Origin: Brachypterus glaber
Lineage: Eukaryota; Arthropoda; Insecta; Coleoptera; Kateretidae
Assembly: GCA_958510825.1 (NCBI GenBank)
Contig: OY294051.1
Location: 2,542,001-2,606,000, forward strand
Length of the DNA: 64,000 bases
Reading direction: 5' to 3'
The notes beneath the pieces were generated by a model. That model made no database searches. It was not told the DNA's origin and saw only the letters and a program-made list of their open reading frames with translations. Positions 1 to 10,632 of this stretch are shown piece by piece. Position numbers and translations under genes: made by a program. Each line of letters opens with the position of its first letter. Within the stretch, counting starts at the first letter, position 1.

Positions 1-351
1 AAGAACGTGTTATGAAACGAGTGCTTTATACAATTTTTTCTATTTTGCTCTAAAATTTTAAAAACTTACATTTAAATTGATGACTGATTTAGGGATTTTT
101 GTTTTGGGTTTGGACTTTTGTTTAAAATTCTAAGAACAAATTATATTTTGATATATTTTACAGTCATCTCTTCTTTTTTCACTGCAATTAACCAGTCCAC
201 AATTTAAGCACGGTAAAAAATAACCCAAACACAAAATTTTGTAAAAAATTAAACTTTAAATCGACATTGACATTTGCACGAAAAACGTCAAGAGATAGGC
301 TTTTTTATGTTGCCAAACCCAAAAGTAGAGACCTCTTATGGGCCTATAAGA
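1..351 (-). repeat. A-family hairpin-ended element, cut by window edge
   Basis: Matches the A copies at 5376-5868, 35338-35818, 53931-54445 and 59030-59520 (the last in the same orientation). Only the part inside the terminal hairpin is present here, from GTGTTATGAAACGAGTGC to the CTCTTATGGGCCTATAAG end. Confidence 0.8.
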
Positions 352-1188
352 AAGTATAGGGGTTTTTGAGGTTGCTGAAAGTAAATCTGATAATAAAAAA
401 TTCCAACTCCACTCCCTGGAGGGTGGAGGGTAGTTTATGTGAAAATTTGTATATTGAGGTTTTTGAGGTTACTGAAACATGGGAAAGCGATTTTACTGGG
501 CAGTATATTTTTTATCTTGCACACCTATTCTAGATACTTACCTAATAAATGTTTTCAGTAGGTCCTTATTCTTCCAGAATCCCTTGTATTAGGGAGAAAC
601 AGCGTAGTTAAGATCATCTGCAAATATTTTCGGCTCTATTTAGCAACCTGCAACCCCTTTCTCATTAATTAGTACAATACTACCCATGGGGGTGATAAGC
701 ATTCCCTTTTCTTAAGGACTATGCTAAATATTAAGACTATTTTACCCCCAAAAGTCTTACGTTTCTTTTCATCGCCAACTTTAATTCTGAAGACTTATTT
801 AATGGGACTGGCCATGTATGACGTTACGCATCTTACGAATATAGTTTAAATTTTGTTTTAAAATGTATTTTTTTATTATTATTTTTCATTGTTTTTTTAA
901 TTAATAGATTTCTTGTTCTTTTTTATTTTATAGAATTTTTTTTTTATTTTTAAATGCAATTATTTTGGTAATATTTTATGTTTTATATAATTGTGAATAA
1001 AATATTGCTCTAACCTTGCAAGAAAATAATATTTTCAACTACTTAGATGCCAATTTGGCGCCTTGGCTAAATAGCATCTCTCCAATGTTTCATTTTTTTA
1101 TTAGTTTAGAAATAAAATATTTCGTTTAATTTTTATAACAGGTATTGAAATCCGTAAAAAAAATATTTTTACTTTTTTTTATCAGTTT
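352..1188. other. AT-rich unique intergenic stretch
   Basis: No ORF, repeat copy or RNA gene recognised; several long T runs from about 860 to 960. Confidence 0.5.
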
Positions 1189-1401
1189 ATTATAATAGTA
1201 TATTGTTTTACTAAGAGGAAAAGTGAAGCTTTTTTTTACTAGTCTGTAGAATTTACGGACGACAGAAACTATAGACGAGTAAAAAAAGCAATTTTCCTCT
1301 GAGTGAAACATATTATTTTTTCGTCAAGCATCCTTTTAATATATTTTTTTAATGTTAATTTATGAATTTAATTTATTCAGTAATAAAGTATGTTTTTTTT
1401 A

Positions 1402-1563
1402 TTAAAATAGGCCAATAAAACCCTTTCGAAATAAACTTAAACCTTCCTTAGCCCATTTTAACTTTTTTTCGTAGGCTAAATCGTACACTTTTCGCGGTTT
1501 CGATGGTAACTTGTCTAATGTAGCATTTGCAATTTCGGAGAGATTTGAAGGTGTATAAACCAT
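1402..1563 (-). pseudogene. Tyrosine-recombinase (Crypton-like) N-terminal remnant in B element
   Basis: A 53-codon ORF on the minus strand starts MVYTPSNLSEIANATLDKLP and continues SKPRKVYDLAYEKKLKWAKE. The LP-x-K-x-R-K-x-Y-x-x-A-Y-E pattern resembles the helical N-terminal (core-binding, SAM-like) region of eukaryotic tyrosine recombinases, such as those of Crypton elements. Those usually begin with a LPxKSxxxYxxAYxxF block (family recall, not a search). The catalytic R-H-R-Y region is absent. The ORF is preserved in two other B copies with stops or a frameshift (2522-2680 and 45840-45960). Residual coding sequence carried by a non-autonomous element is the likeliest reading. Confidence 0.5.
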
Positions 1564-2521
1564 ATATTGTTCTTCAATCATCAGCCATCAAAGTCAAAGA
1601 GTGCTGCCGCCACTGGTGGTTTTGCTAACTAACTTGTTTTTACGGCGTACAACAATGAACTAATTTTTTTTACTGTAAAAAAATAGATCACTTCTAACTA
1701 GTGTGTTCAGTTATAAAATAGGAACATTTTAGTATGCTTGAAGCAAAATATCATTTACTAACTAATTAAACACATTAATTAATTGGATGATTTTGTTTTA
1801 TGAACAAAATAAATAAATAATTGACTCATTATTTTGCAATTAATATGACTGTGACTATACTCCATTATTTATTAAATTCATTATTATAATAGGTAGTATA
1901 GGTATTTTAGTGAAAAGGGACAACATTTTAGCTAATTAGGTGGCTCTCTTTTATCATAAAATAATTATCACTACACTGTAGAAAAAATAATGTGTATAAC
2001 TAGAAAACATATTTATTCAAGGTTTAGTAGGTAATTTATAGATAATAATTTAGGGTGGAGATGAGATAAAATCTATATTTAATACATTAAATTACACAAA
2101 TATTAATAAATCTCAAAAAACTACACATAAAAAAGTTTGAAGCAAAACAGTGACAGCGCCAATTGTGGTTAAAGTTATTAAATAAAGACAGCATTTTCTG
2201 GCTGCAAATAATAGTGTTTAAGCTGATCAGAAACATCAAATAAAAAAAAAAACATTTTTCTTCAAGCGTACTAAAATGTTCATATTTTATAACTGAATAC
2301 TAGTTAGAAGTGATCTATTTTTTTACAGTAAAAAAATGAGTTCATTGTTGTACGCCGTAAAAAAAGTTAGTTAGCAAAACCACCACTGGCGGCAGCACTC
2401 TTTGACTTTGATGACAGCCATACTTTAAACTTGTTTGTTTATTATGTAAACAGGTGGTTGACTCGAGATTCTGTGCAAAAACCTTGTGTGAAATTGATAA
2501 AAAATTATTGAAGAAGAATAT

Positions 2522-2680
2522 ATGGTTTATATACCTACAAATCTCTCTGAAATTGCAAATGCTACATTAGGCAAGTTACCATCGAAATAGCGAAAAGTGT
2601 ACGATTTAGCCTACGAAAAAAAATTAAAATGAGCTAAGGAAGGTTTAAATTTATTTCGAAAGGGTTCTATTGGCCTATTT
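2522..2680 (+). pseudogene. Second copy of the recombinase-like remnant, with stops
   Basis: Same start as the inverted copy at 1402-1563 (MVYIPTNLSEIANATLGKLP SK) but broken by TAG after 22 codons and TGA further on; the aligned residues RKVYDLAYEKKLK are still readable between the stops. It is the right arm of the composite B element. Confidence 0.5.
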
Positions 2681-2907
2681 TAATAAAAAAAAATACTTTA
2701 TTACTGAATAAATTAAATTCAAAAATTATTATTCAAAAAAAAATATATAGCATGCTTAAAGAAAAAAATAGTATGTTTCCCTCAGAGGAAAAGTGATTTT
2801 TCTTACTCTTCTGTAGTTTCTGGACTCCTCTCCTCGTCGTCCAGTAAATTCTACAGACTAGTAAAAAAAAGCTTCACTTTACCTCTTAGTAAAACAATAT
2901 ACTATTT

Positions 2908-3366
2908 ACCGTTTTTAGATTAAAACCTTTATCTTAACTTTTTCATATTTTATTTCATAAACACCCTGTATATGACAAACTACGTTTTTAAAAAATATCA
3001 TTTTGAAAAAGCTAAGCACAATAATATGAATAAAAATTAATAAAATTACAATTAAAAAAATAATAAAATTTAATGTTGCGAATATTAATTTTTATTTCTT
3101 AAAATATACCGCCCTAAATAGAAAAAGATATGCAAATGGAAAACTAAAAACGACGAGCTCATTTTAATAAGCAAATGGTTTAAAATTAGTAAGCACAAGT
3201 AAAAGGCATACGCCTCTTTTACAAATAACCCACTTAGACTGTGATATCTCGTAAGAAATATTCGTAGCTTTAGGTTGTCCTCTGTCACAGTCTAATGCTT
3301 GGTTAGAAAGGTCTTTAGCAAGGAGTTATAAGGGAATATAACCTCAAAGTTTTTCTGCAGTAGACA
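2908..3366. other. Stretch without recognised genes
   Basis: AT-rich; contains one isolated CACCCTGTATA transposon-end-like word near 2962. No other structure seen. Confidence 0.4.
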
Positions 3367-4052
3367 TGAAACTAAATGAAACGTTGCAAGCACCCTGTCA
3401 AAACATCGGCACTATTGTCCACTAGAGCCATCTAGTTTGCAAATTTCAAACTAGGTGTTTTGTTTGATTTTAAATTCTGTATCTTTAAAACATTATATTC
3501 TAGCAAAAAACTGTATATAAATTTTTTTATAGGGCTTAAAAAGAGCTTTTATTTAAAATATAATTTTTTGAAATCGGTTTATAAATATGTGAGATATGTT
3601 AAAAAAACCTTTTACTGCTTTAAGCGCCAATATCTCGAAAACAATGCGTTTTAGGAAAACGTTGTTTATAACATTTCTTGACCAATTTAAAATTATCTTT
3701 TATATAAGTGCTAAATTAACCAAATACAATAATAATTGCCTTAATTATAAACAAAAAAACGCTAAAAATAGGAGTTTTACCCTATTTTTACCCCCTTACC
3801 CCCAATCGTTTACCCCCAAAATATAATCAGCTCTTCGGAATACGATAAGAAACAATATTCAAAAAACCGCAAGTCGATATCTCATGTAGAAATTGAGTTA
3901 GAGAGTTTACACCCAGACAGACAGACGGACGCAAAATTTTTTTTTACTGATTTCGACTCAGAATGGTCTAAAACGTCGAGAAATGTGGAAAAACTTGGTC
4001 AGATTTTGACTTTCAATACATCGGCACTCTTAGTAGCACTAAGTGCCGATGT
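3367..4052 (+). mobile_element. C-family MITE
   Basis: Inverted second copy at 49524-50240. Inner ends are ACATCGGCACT and AGTGCCGATGT. The right end is a small palindrome around TAGTAGCACTAAGTGC, and the left end extends through GAAACGTTGCAAGCACCCTG in both copies. It holds a CAGACAGACAGACGGACG tract and a run of TTACCCCC repeats. The small ORFs inside differ between copies and are not genes. Confidence 0.75.
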
Positions 4053-4083
4053 AATTTATAACAGCATATATTAAAAATAACTT

Positions 4084-4299
4084 CAGGGTTGTCCCTATTA
4101 TTCCCTTTTGGCACCCCATCGCAAACTTGGTCTTATACGAGCCATTTTAGGGGTTTATATATTCATGGAAGCGCCCGGCCTGCTAAGATTAAGACGAGAC
4201 ATGGCCAACTGGGATATGTGTGTTTTGGGATTATCACACAACTTACAGCAACTTGATGGCGATATTATCATCAAAGAGGGCGCTGTTGAATATTTATAA
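4084..4299 (+). other. Unrecognised ORF of about 70 codons
   Basis: Open frame from an AG at 4084 (possible acceptor TAACTTCAG) to a TAA, reading QGCPYYSLLAPHRKLGLIRA, then ILGVYIFMEAPGLLRLRRDM and on to KEGAVEYL. Its composition is protein-like and its GC content exceeds the flanks, so it may be an exon or a fragment of an old element. No family recognised and no matching donor, start codon or partner exon found. Confidence 0.25.
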
Positions 4300-4642
4300 T
4301 ATTTGATATTATAATTAAGGGTATACTTTAAGCGTAGGGTAAACTACCCTGCTATTGTCACTTGACCAGTCATTGGCACTATACTTAAAAACTTGAGATT
4401 CTCAAACAAAATACAAAAACCTAAACATTTTGTGATTACTAACGTTTAAAGTTTCGAGGGGTCATTGATATTAAGTAGGTTTGTATATTAATTTTTATGA
4501 GAATCACTTTTTCTTCATTTCAAGGAATTCTGCAGAAGTTTAAACTTGCGGTTAATGGTATTGTGATGTCCGGACCTTCAACTATAAGGATTCATGGTCA
4601 GTTTTTCCTTAGTTTAGTAAATTTAACAAAAAAAAATCTTGG

Positions 4643-4925
4643 ATAATAGTATATATTACTTAACGAGTACGCGAACATAGTTTTTAATGCACGAGAGTGC
4701 TTGTTTTTTTACAAGGCGGAGCCGAGTAAAAAAAGCACTCGAAGTGCACTGAAATAGGTTTGCGTCAAGGTGCGTAAACTATTATTCCAACGACATAATA
4801 CCTAGACATCCAAAAAAACGCAAAGATAGTCTTAAAATTAATTTTAATAATTTGACGTTTTGTGTTTAACGTTCACTTGTTTTCTGACAGCAGATATGTA
4901 AAATCAGCTGACTGTCACTTTTTAT
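4643..4925 (+). repeat. X-family hairpin-ended element end
   Basis: Begins AATAGTATATATTACTTAAC, followed by an imperfect hairpin with arms TGCACGAGAGTGCTT and AAGCACTCGAAGTGCA around GGCGGAGCC. The following sequence (TTTGACGTTTTGTGTTTAAC, CTGACAGCAGATATG) returns inverted at 7187-7290. A related hairpin is at 57774-57905. Confidence 0.65.
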
Positions 4926-5375
4926 ATTTCTTATTTTTTCTTGAATATTTATTATACAAATTTTTAAGACTTTCCTCGTGGAAAGTAAAATTGCACGATT
5001 TAAGTATATAAAATTAGGTGTCATATCGGTGGTCTTATAATAAGATTCGGTATACCTATCTAATAGGATCATATCCTTATAGATTAAAGAAAGCCATATA
5101 TTGTAATTCTAATTAAAATACCTATTGCGTGGGAAACCTTAGGAGGCATCTTATGAGGTATCTTAAACCGCTTGTGTGCCCCGTGCCTGCTGAAAAAAAA
5201 AATACAATTTATTTTGGAATATCAACTTGTAAATTTCCAAACCTGATGATTGACAAAATATTCAAAATCAAATTAACTATTTTAATTGGTTCATAAGTTA
5301 GGTTATATTCGAGTAATAAACTGGAGTTTGTTTAGGTTAGAGTTGATTAGTACAAGGAACCAAAAATTAATTTTT
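4926..5375. other. Stretch without recognised genes
   Basis: AT-rich, possibly the interior of an X element that spans 4643-7371 with later insertions (A at 5376, F at 5925). Nothing else recognised. Confidence 0.35.
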
Positions 5376-5868
5376 TCTATTTTGTTACTCTTATAAGCTC
5401 ATAATCACACGCATTTTGCGTGTTCTTATAGGCCCATAAGTGGTCTCTACTTTTTTTTCTGCTGGTTTGGCAACATACAAAAGCCTATCTCTTGACGTTT
5501 TGCGTGCAAATGTCAATGTCGATTTAAAGTTTAATTTTTTACAAAATTTTGTGTTTGGGTTATTTTTTACCGTGTTAAAATTGTGGAATGGTTAATTGCA
5601 GTGAAAAAAGAAGAGATGACTGTAAAATATATCAAAATATCATTTGTTCTTAGAATTTTAAACATAGTGTAAACTGTAATGCCAACCCAAAACAAAAATC
5701 CCTAAATCAGTCATCAATTTAAATGTAAGTTTTTTAAATTTTAGAGCAAAATAGAAAAAATTGTATAAAGCACTCGTTTTATAACACGTTTTTAGAGCAG
5801 TAGTAGTTTAGAAAACTCTCCGCAAGCGGCTCGTTTTCTAAACTTGTATTATGAAACTGGTACTTTTA
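5376..5868 (+). repeat. A-family hairpin-ended element
   Basis: About 490 bp from CTATTTTGTTACTCTTATAA to the outer terminus ATATACTATT. The terminal hairpin pairs AAAGCACTCGTTTTATAAC with TTATGAAACTGGTACTTTT. The copy has lost the ATG of the micro-ORF seen in other A copies. Confidence 0.8.
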
Positions 5869-5924
5869 TATACTATTTTGAGATATGAGGTTTCAAAATT
5901 TACAAGTCAATATTTTATAAGGAG

Positions 5925-6335
5925 AGAAATTTTTAATTTGAAACTAAATTATAAAAATATTAATTTATTATTCCATTAATCTATTTTCTAATCATCGCAC
6001 AGAGCCATGTTGGTAGACTGACAGTATCGGGCTGCTGGCCCTCTTCAGTACTAAGAGTCATCTCTGTACGCTGATTAAGAAAACAGTCCCTGAACTTACT
6101 CGCAAAAGAAGTAAAGTCATCAGAGTGATGTATACTTGAGCGCCATCAATTGCTAAATGTAGACAAATACTCATACTGCTCCTAGTCTGGAGACTTTGAA
6201 TGGGAGCAAGTTGACTCTTGGTACTGAAGAGGGCCAGCAGCGCGAAACTGTCAGTGTACCAATATCACTCTGTACGATGATTAGAAAATAGATTGATGGA
6301 ATAATAAATCAATATTTTATATTTTTATATGAAAC
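5925..6335. repeat. F-family palindromic foldback element
   Basis: Long inverted arms: TTATTATTCCATTAATCTA and TTCTAATCATCGCACAGAG at the left reappear inverted at 6240-6310, enclosing GGCTGCTGGCCCTCTTCAGT and its complement. Related copies at 28058-28585 and 28590-28905, fragment at 18338-18437. Confidence 0.8.
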
Positions 6336-7186
6336 TACACACAGAGAAATGATTACTTGAGACAGGTACATAATAGTCATTTTAATTGAATCAAAAGTTT
6401 GTATATCCGCAAGCATATTAAGTACTTGAATCAAAGAATCAAAGATGGTAGATATTTAAATACTCGGTATTTAAAATTCTATAAATAATATAAACAGTAC
6501 TTATACTAATTTTTTGAAAGCTAACTAATTGAACCTAAAAAAAAACCTTAAACAAATTATTGAGTTTTTTTTAAATTAGTTAAATATGTTTATATCAAGT
6601 GTTTTTATACTTGCAACAAGTATCTACCACAAATATCACAAATACTCCATTTTAAAGTATTTTTTCTGTGTTGTAGTCTGCTACAGAACGTCGATAATCT
6701 TTGGAGAAGCAATGAAATCCTTAACACACATTTTAAAGGCAATCCATATTGCAAATGAGGTCAACAAACGCCGGACTGAAATGAGTTCTTTGCCGTATTC
6801 TTGGGTCATCACTAAATTGAATTGAAAATTTAAACAGTTTAGAGATAGTTTAAACACTCTCAACTCTATATTTTCAGGTTTCTTTCCTTTTTTTTTAATG
6901 AAAAATCAGTCATTAATTTTAGCCTGGGAAAAATACTTTACTGCGCCTTCGCCAAAATTACAAATATATCTATTTTTTACTAACAATTTGGCACGTTTTA
7001 GCAAAAAAAGTTATTTATTAAAAAATCTTGTACAAATTTCTTACAAAAATATATAATAATCATATTATTTATCAAAGTTGGATAGAGTTTATGAGGCTTT
7101 AATTTCCATATAATTTTTTAAAAAGTATTTTCTACGACCTAATCAGTTCTGTGCTTATTTTCCACCCGTTGCCATGACAGCCGTCC
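6336..7186. other. Stretch without recognised genes
   Basis: Two overlapping antisense ORFs near 6586-6863 show no family features. A GCGCCTTCGCCAAAATT word at 6943-6959 recurs at 30442 and 61611. Otherwise AT-rich. Confidence 0.4.
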
Positions 7187-7371
7187 GAAAGTGACAATTA
7201 GCTGGTTTAACATATCTGCTGTCAAAAATTGATTAAACGTCAAACACAAAACATCAAACTAACAAATTAATTTTAACGATTTTCCGTTTTTTTTATGTTT
7301 AGTTGTTAGTTCGTAGGAAAAATAGTATACGCACCTCAACGCACTAGGTTCGCGTAATATACTATTTTATC
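7187..7371 (-). repeat. X-family end, inverted relative to 4643-4925
   Basis: Contains the inverse of the X interior (CATATCTGCTGTCA, ATTAAACGTCAAACACAAAA) and terminates AATATACTATT after a degenerate hairpin (GTATACGCACC / GGTTCGCGTAATA). An E element abuts it. Confidence 0.55.
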
Positions 7372-7688
7372 CAATACATACAGATAATGAGACAATTACC
7401 AGCTTTATTTTAAATAGATAAACTCAATAATAACCCCCGCGTGGCTTTTACTTTATTGAGTGGATAATTATATATTTTACCCACTCAACTGTCACCTGTC
7501 AAATTATTTTCTTGTAAATATCATTAAAAATGTTAATAAAAATATGAATTTCTAGGCTATTTATTGTATGGCACTCATGGATAAACCGATATTGCCCTCT
7601 CGAAAATTAACCTGTTTGACTGACGCCTCGCAGGTTCTCATGGGCAATATCTTACTTTACCCACTAGTACCATAAATAACTATTATTT
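7372..7688 (-). mobile_element. E-family double-hairpin MITE
   Basis: About 320 bp, one of five copies (10309-10632, 10964-11300, 27066-27551, 53232-53478). Two internal hairpins define the family: GATATTGCCC...GGGCAATATC around AACCTGC/GCAGGTT, and TGAGTGGGTAAA...TTATCCACTCA. Termini TTTTATCCAATACATACAGA and ATAAATAACTATTATT. Confidence 0.8.
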
Positions 7689-7972
7689 ATAAACGATTTT
7701 TTTAACAGTAAGGTTTTCCTCTTTTTTTTTTGAATTATTTTATATGGATCTGATATTTTATTCACAAAGTTATCCACAAAAAATGGACGGAAAGACGGAT
7801 AAATTTTTTGAAAGTTGTTCAAAATTCTTTAAATAACACGATTTTAGAAATACCCTCCGGCTATCCAACTGGGAGAGAACAAAAATTCTCTCAATTATTA
7901 GGCAGCCCCAAATCATTCATTTTATGCAGGATTACATATGCTAATAGAATATTATACAAACCAATAGAATCT

Positions 7973-8267
7973 AACCGCAAACGGGGTGTCTATATCTCCA
8001 ATCAGTGCATTGTGTCCATCTTAAATCTCCAACCGCAGAATATCTCGTCTACGTCCCCAATAAAAACTTAATAACTAACCACATGCGTAAACCGCAGGAT
8101 AATCGGCCAATAGAAACGCACTTCCTAACCGCAAACCCCGCCTCTTTTAACCGCAAGCCAACCGCAAAGAAAGATAGGTAGCGGCAGGAACTTATAATGT
8201 CTATAGGTCTTCTTAATACTGACATTCTACCAATCAGGATTCGATTTGTATGTTTTTTACGACCGCA
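7973..8267 (+). promoter_or_regulatory. Cluster of eight RACCRCA (Runx/Lozenge) motifs
   Basis: AACCGCA at 7973, 8031, 8090, 8127, 8149 and 8160, AACCACA at 8077 and GACCGCA at 8261, all on the plus strand; seven lie within 194 bp. RACCRCA is the published Lozenge/Runx site. The cluster is about 15 kb downstream of the Runx gene's 3' end, so an autoregulatory element is an attractive inference. The alternative is a decayed tandem repeat whose unit happens to contain AACCGCA. Confidence 0.45.
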
Positions 8268-9065
8268 GGATTTGGTTTTCCTGCAAAATTTCCGCCTTAA
8301 AATAACAATATAGGTATATATCCTGCTAGTAGCACTAATATTATTTTTTATAACATCAAGTAATTATAATTTGTCCTGAATTTACATTCCTGCTGAGTAA
8401 TTATACGATTTTTATTCAACGTATTTTTTATTGCAGGATTTTATTTACAAAAATCCTTCTAAAACAAAAATATCTTTAAACAGTATATTTTACAGGTATT
8501 TTTGTCCTGAATACGTATCCTGCTGAAATAATACCTTCCAGCTGGGGAAAATTTACCTGATAAATTTTCTGGGGATCAATATATGCTTTTCCTGCTAATA
8601 TAAAATAGTCCTGCAAATTTTAGCTTTTCCTGCTAAAATGCAAAATTTTAGACAAATAATTTAATACATAAATTATTTTGTTTCTCCTAAAAATTTACAT
8701 TTCAGCAGGAAAATCTAAAATCAGCAGGATTATTTTATAAAAATCATATTATTTTTATCCTGCCATACATTTCTGCTGTAGTTTTTTTCCTGCTGAAAAT
8801 TGTAAAAAGAGAAAGTTATTGTTTTTGCTTTTTTTCTATTCCTGCTATAAAAAACCTGCTAGAAAAATAACATTGCAGGAAAAGTATTGATTATATCTTT
8901 TGTAAAAAATCTTTGTGTTTTTTCAATAATTTTACAGTCTGTAGCGCTCTCTATGTAAGAAGTGTGGAAGTTAATGTTTTCTTAAAGATTGTCACAAGTG
9001 TTGTTTAAGAAATTTCCTGCGAGGGTCGAGAAAAGTAGATAAAAAGTCCTGCGGAGATAAGATTT
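8180..9065. promoter_or_regulatory. Dense cluster of CCTGC/GCAGG words
   Basis: About 20 CCTGC or GCAGG words in 885 bp of AT-rich DNA, mostly as TTCCTGCTGA, TCCTGCTA or GCAGGAT/GCAGGAAA, on both strands. Two also overlap a Runx motif (ACCGCAGGAT). At this base composition fewer than one would be expected. GGAA/GGAT cores suggest Ets-type sites, but no repeat unit of fixed length is visible. A smaller cluster occurs at 33720-33915. Confidence 0.4.
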
Positions 9066-9704
9066 TCGGCAGGGTGTAAGAAAGAAAGCACGAAGGTAAG
9101 AAATCTGCTAAGAATAAAGCTTAGAACTGACGCAAGGAGTCGTATGCAATTTAACTTTTCCCTAAAAACTGAAAAACTTCAATATTAAATGCTTAACTTT
9201 CCCAGTTTTTTTTTTGCATTTTTTACGTTTCTTGGCTTTTTTTTGCAAAAAACGAATGCCTCTTCGTAAAACTTGTGACCACAATAACTTGAAAATGCCT
9301 GGCTGTTTGTTGTTCTATCAAGAAAAGTAACCTTGATAGATTAAGAATGCATTAACCTAAAGTTATAGGTGACATCCCACATCCCAAAAAGTTTTCAGTT
9401 AAAAAAGCTGATTTTGGTGAAAAAACCTGTCTGTCGGTCTGTCTGTCAGTGTGTCAGTCATTTTAAAAATGGTTTATTTATCAAAAAGGTGTCGGCTTAG
9501 ATTGCTTTTGATAAAAATGTGGGTCGGGGTAAAAAAGTATTAAAAAAATGTTTTTTTTTTTTCAAAAAAAAAAACTAAACTAAACGCCATAACCTATAGG
9601 TTAGGTACCTATAGTTATATGCAATAAAAAAATTAAAAATTGTACAAAGTTGTATTAATGTTGCACCATTCTTTTTTTAACTATGATTATATAAATAAAA
9701 ATAA
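9066..9704. other. D-family fragment and unique sequence
   Basis: At 9265-9500 lie GTGACCACAATAACTTGA and CTGTCTGTCGGTCTGTCTG, hallmarks of the D family seen at 34010-34190, 38800-39000 and 62420-62690. The rest is unassigned. Confidence 0.45.
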
Positions 9705-10161
9705 ATTGGGCGGTGTTATGCAATAACCGTGTAACCCACATTGCGAAATGACAGTAGGTTACAGAACATTTTACCCAATATATGTGAGTGGCAAAAAAAA
9801 CGATTTTTTTTTACGTTAATGAAATGTACAATGTATTGAAAAACGCAAAAATAAAAAAAAAACGAAATTAAAGATGACATATTTTTTAGATGTTCTGATA
9901 TAGTTCTCCGCATGAAAGAAAGTCTCCGACGAAAGGGGAAGGGTCATTCGCGCTCTCTACTAAGGGCCTCCCACTTGCACACACATTCCAAATATATTTC
10001 TCGTAGCCACAGATCCATGCGTCAAACTATATATGAATAAGTGAAACAAATACTTAACTTAAGTGTTTTAGTCAAAACGTTTACACGTTATTAGGGAAAA
10101 AGTTCAATTTACTGTTATCTCACAATGTGGGTTAAACAGTTATTGCATAACACCGCCCAAT
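9705..10161. mobile_element. MITE with about 40-bp TIRs
   Basis: The left end ATTGGGCGGTGTTATGCAAT continuing AACCGTGTAACCCACATTG is mirrored by the right end, CAATGTGGGTTAAACAGTT then ATTGCATAACACCGCCCAAT. Length 457 bp. No second copy in the window and no clear target duplication. The inner part has a GC-richer segment at 9930-10020 with no gene features. Confidence 0.7.
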
Positions 10162-10308
10162 TTTTATTCATGCTCTCATTTTGAGATTTAAATGTATATA
10201 TTTTTTTATTTTTAATTCCTTAAAAAAAAAGGTTTAATAAATCATATTTAATAGATATTTTATTTTTGGTCCTATTTCAATAAAAACCTAACTAGGAAAT
10301 AGTTATTT

Positions 10309-10632
10309 ATGGTTCTAGTGGGTAAAGTAAGATATTGCCCATGAGAAAATTAACCTAGCGAGGCGTCAGCCAAGCAGGTTAATTTTCGAGAGGGAAATAT
10401 CGGTTTACGCATGAGTGCCATACAAGGTTTTATCCAATAAATAGCTTAGGAATTCATATTTTTATTAAAAAATTTAATGACATTTACAAGAAAATAATTT
10501 GACAAGTGACAGTTGAGTGGGTAAAATAAATAATTATCCACTCAATAAAGTAAAAGCCACGCGGGGGTTATTATTGAGTTTATATAATTAAAATAAAGCT
10601 GGTAACTGTCTTATTATCTGTATGTATTGAAT
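10309..10632 (+). mobile_element. E-family double-hairpin MITE
   Basis: Full-length copy with both internal hairpins; it lies 330 bp from the next direct copy at 10964. The following short (TA)n tract and 10633-10963 hold nothing recognised. Confidence 0.8.

Larger units (their letters stand above)
1189..2907. mobile_element. Composite inverted-repeat B element
   Basis: Two B copies face away from each other (arms about 1189-1750 and 2255-2907) around a roughly 500-bp AT-rich centre. Both outer ends are AATAGTATATTGTTTTAC followed by an imperfect hairpin of about 120 bp whose arms contain GAGGAAAAGTG and CTTTTCCTCTGAG. Each arm carries the recombinase-like remnant. B copies also occur at 13549-13684 (hairpin only) and 45560-46207. 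Confidence 0.75.

Noticed and set aside
4643..4790. Helitron 3' end (hairpin)
   Set aside because: The hairpin is far longer than a Helitron end and no CTRR follows it; the outer AATAGTATA terminus fits the A/B/H/X group instead.
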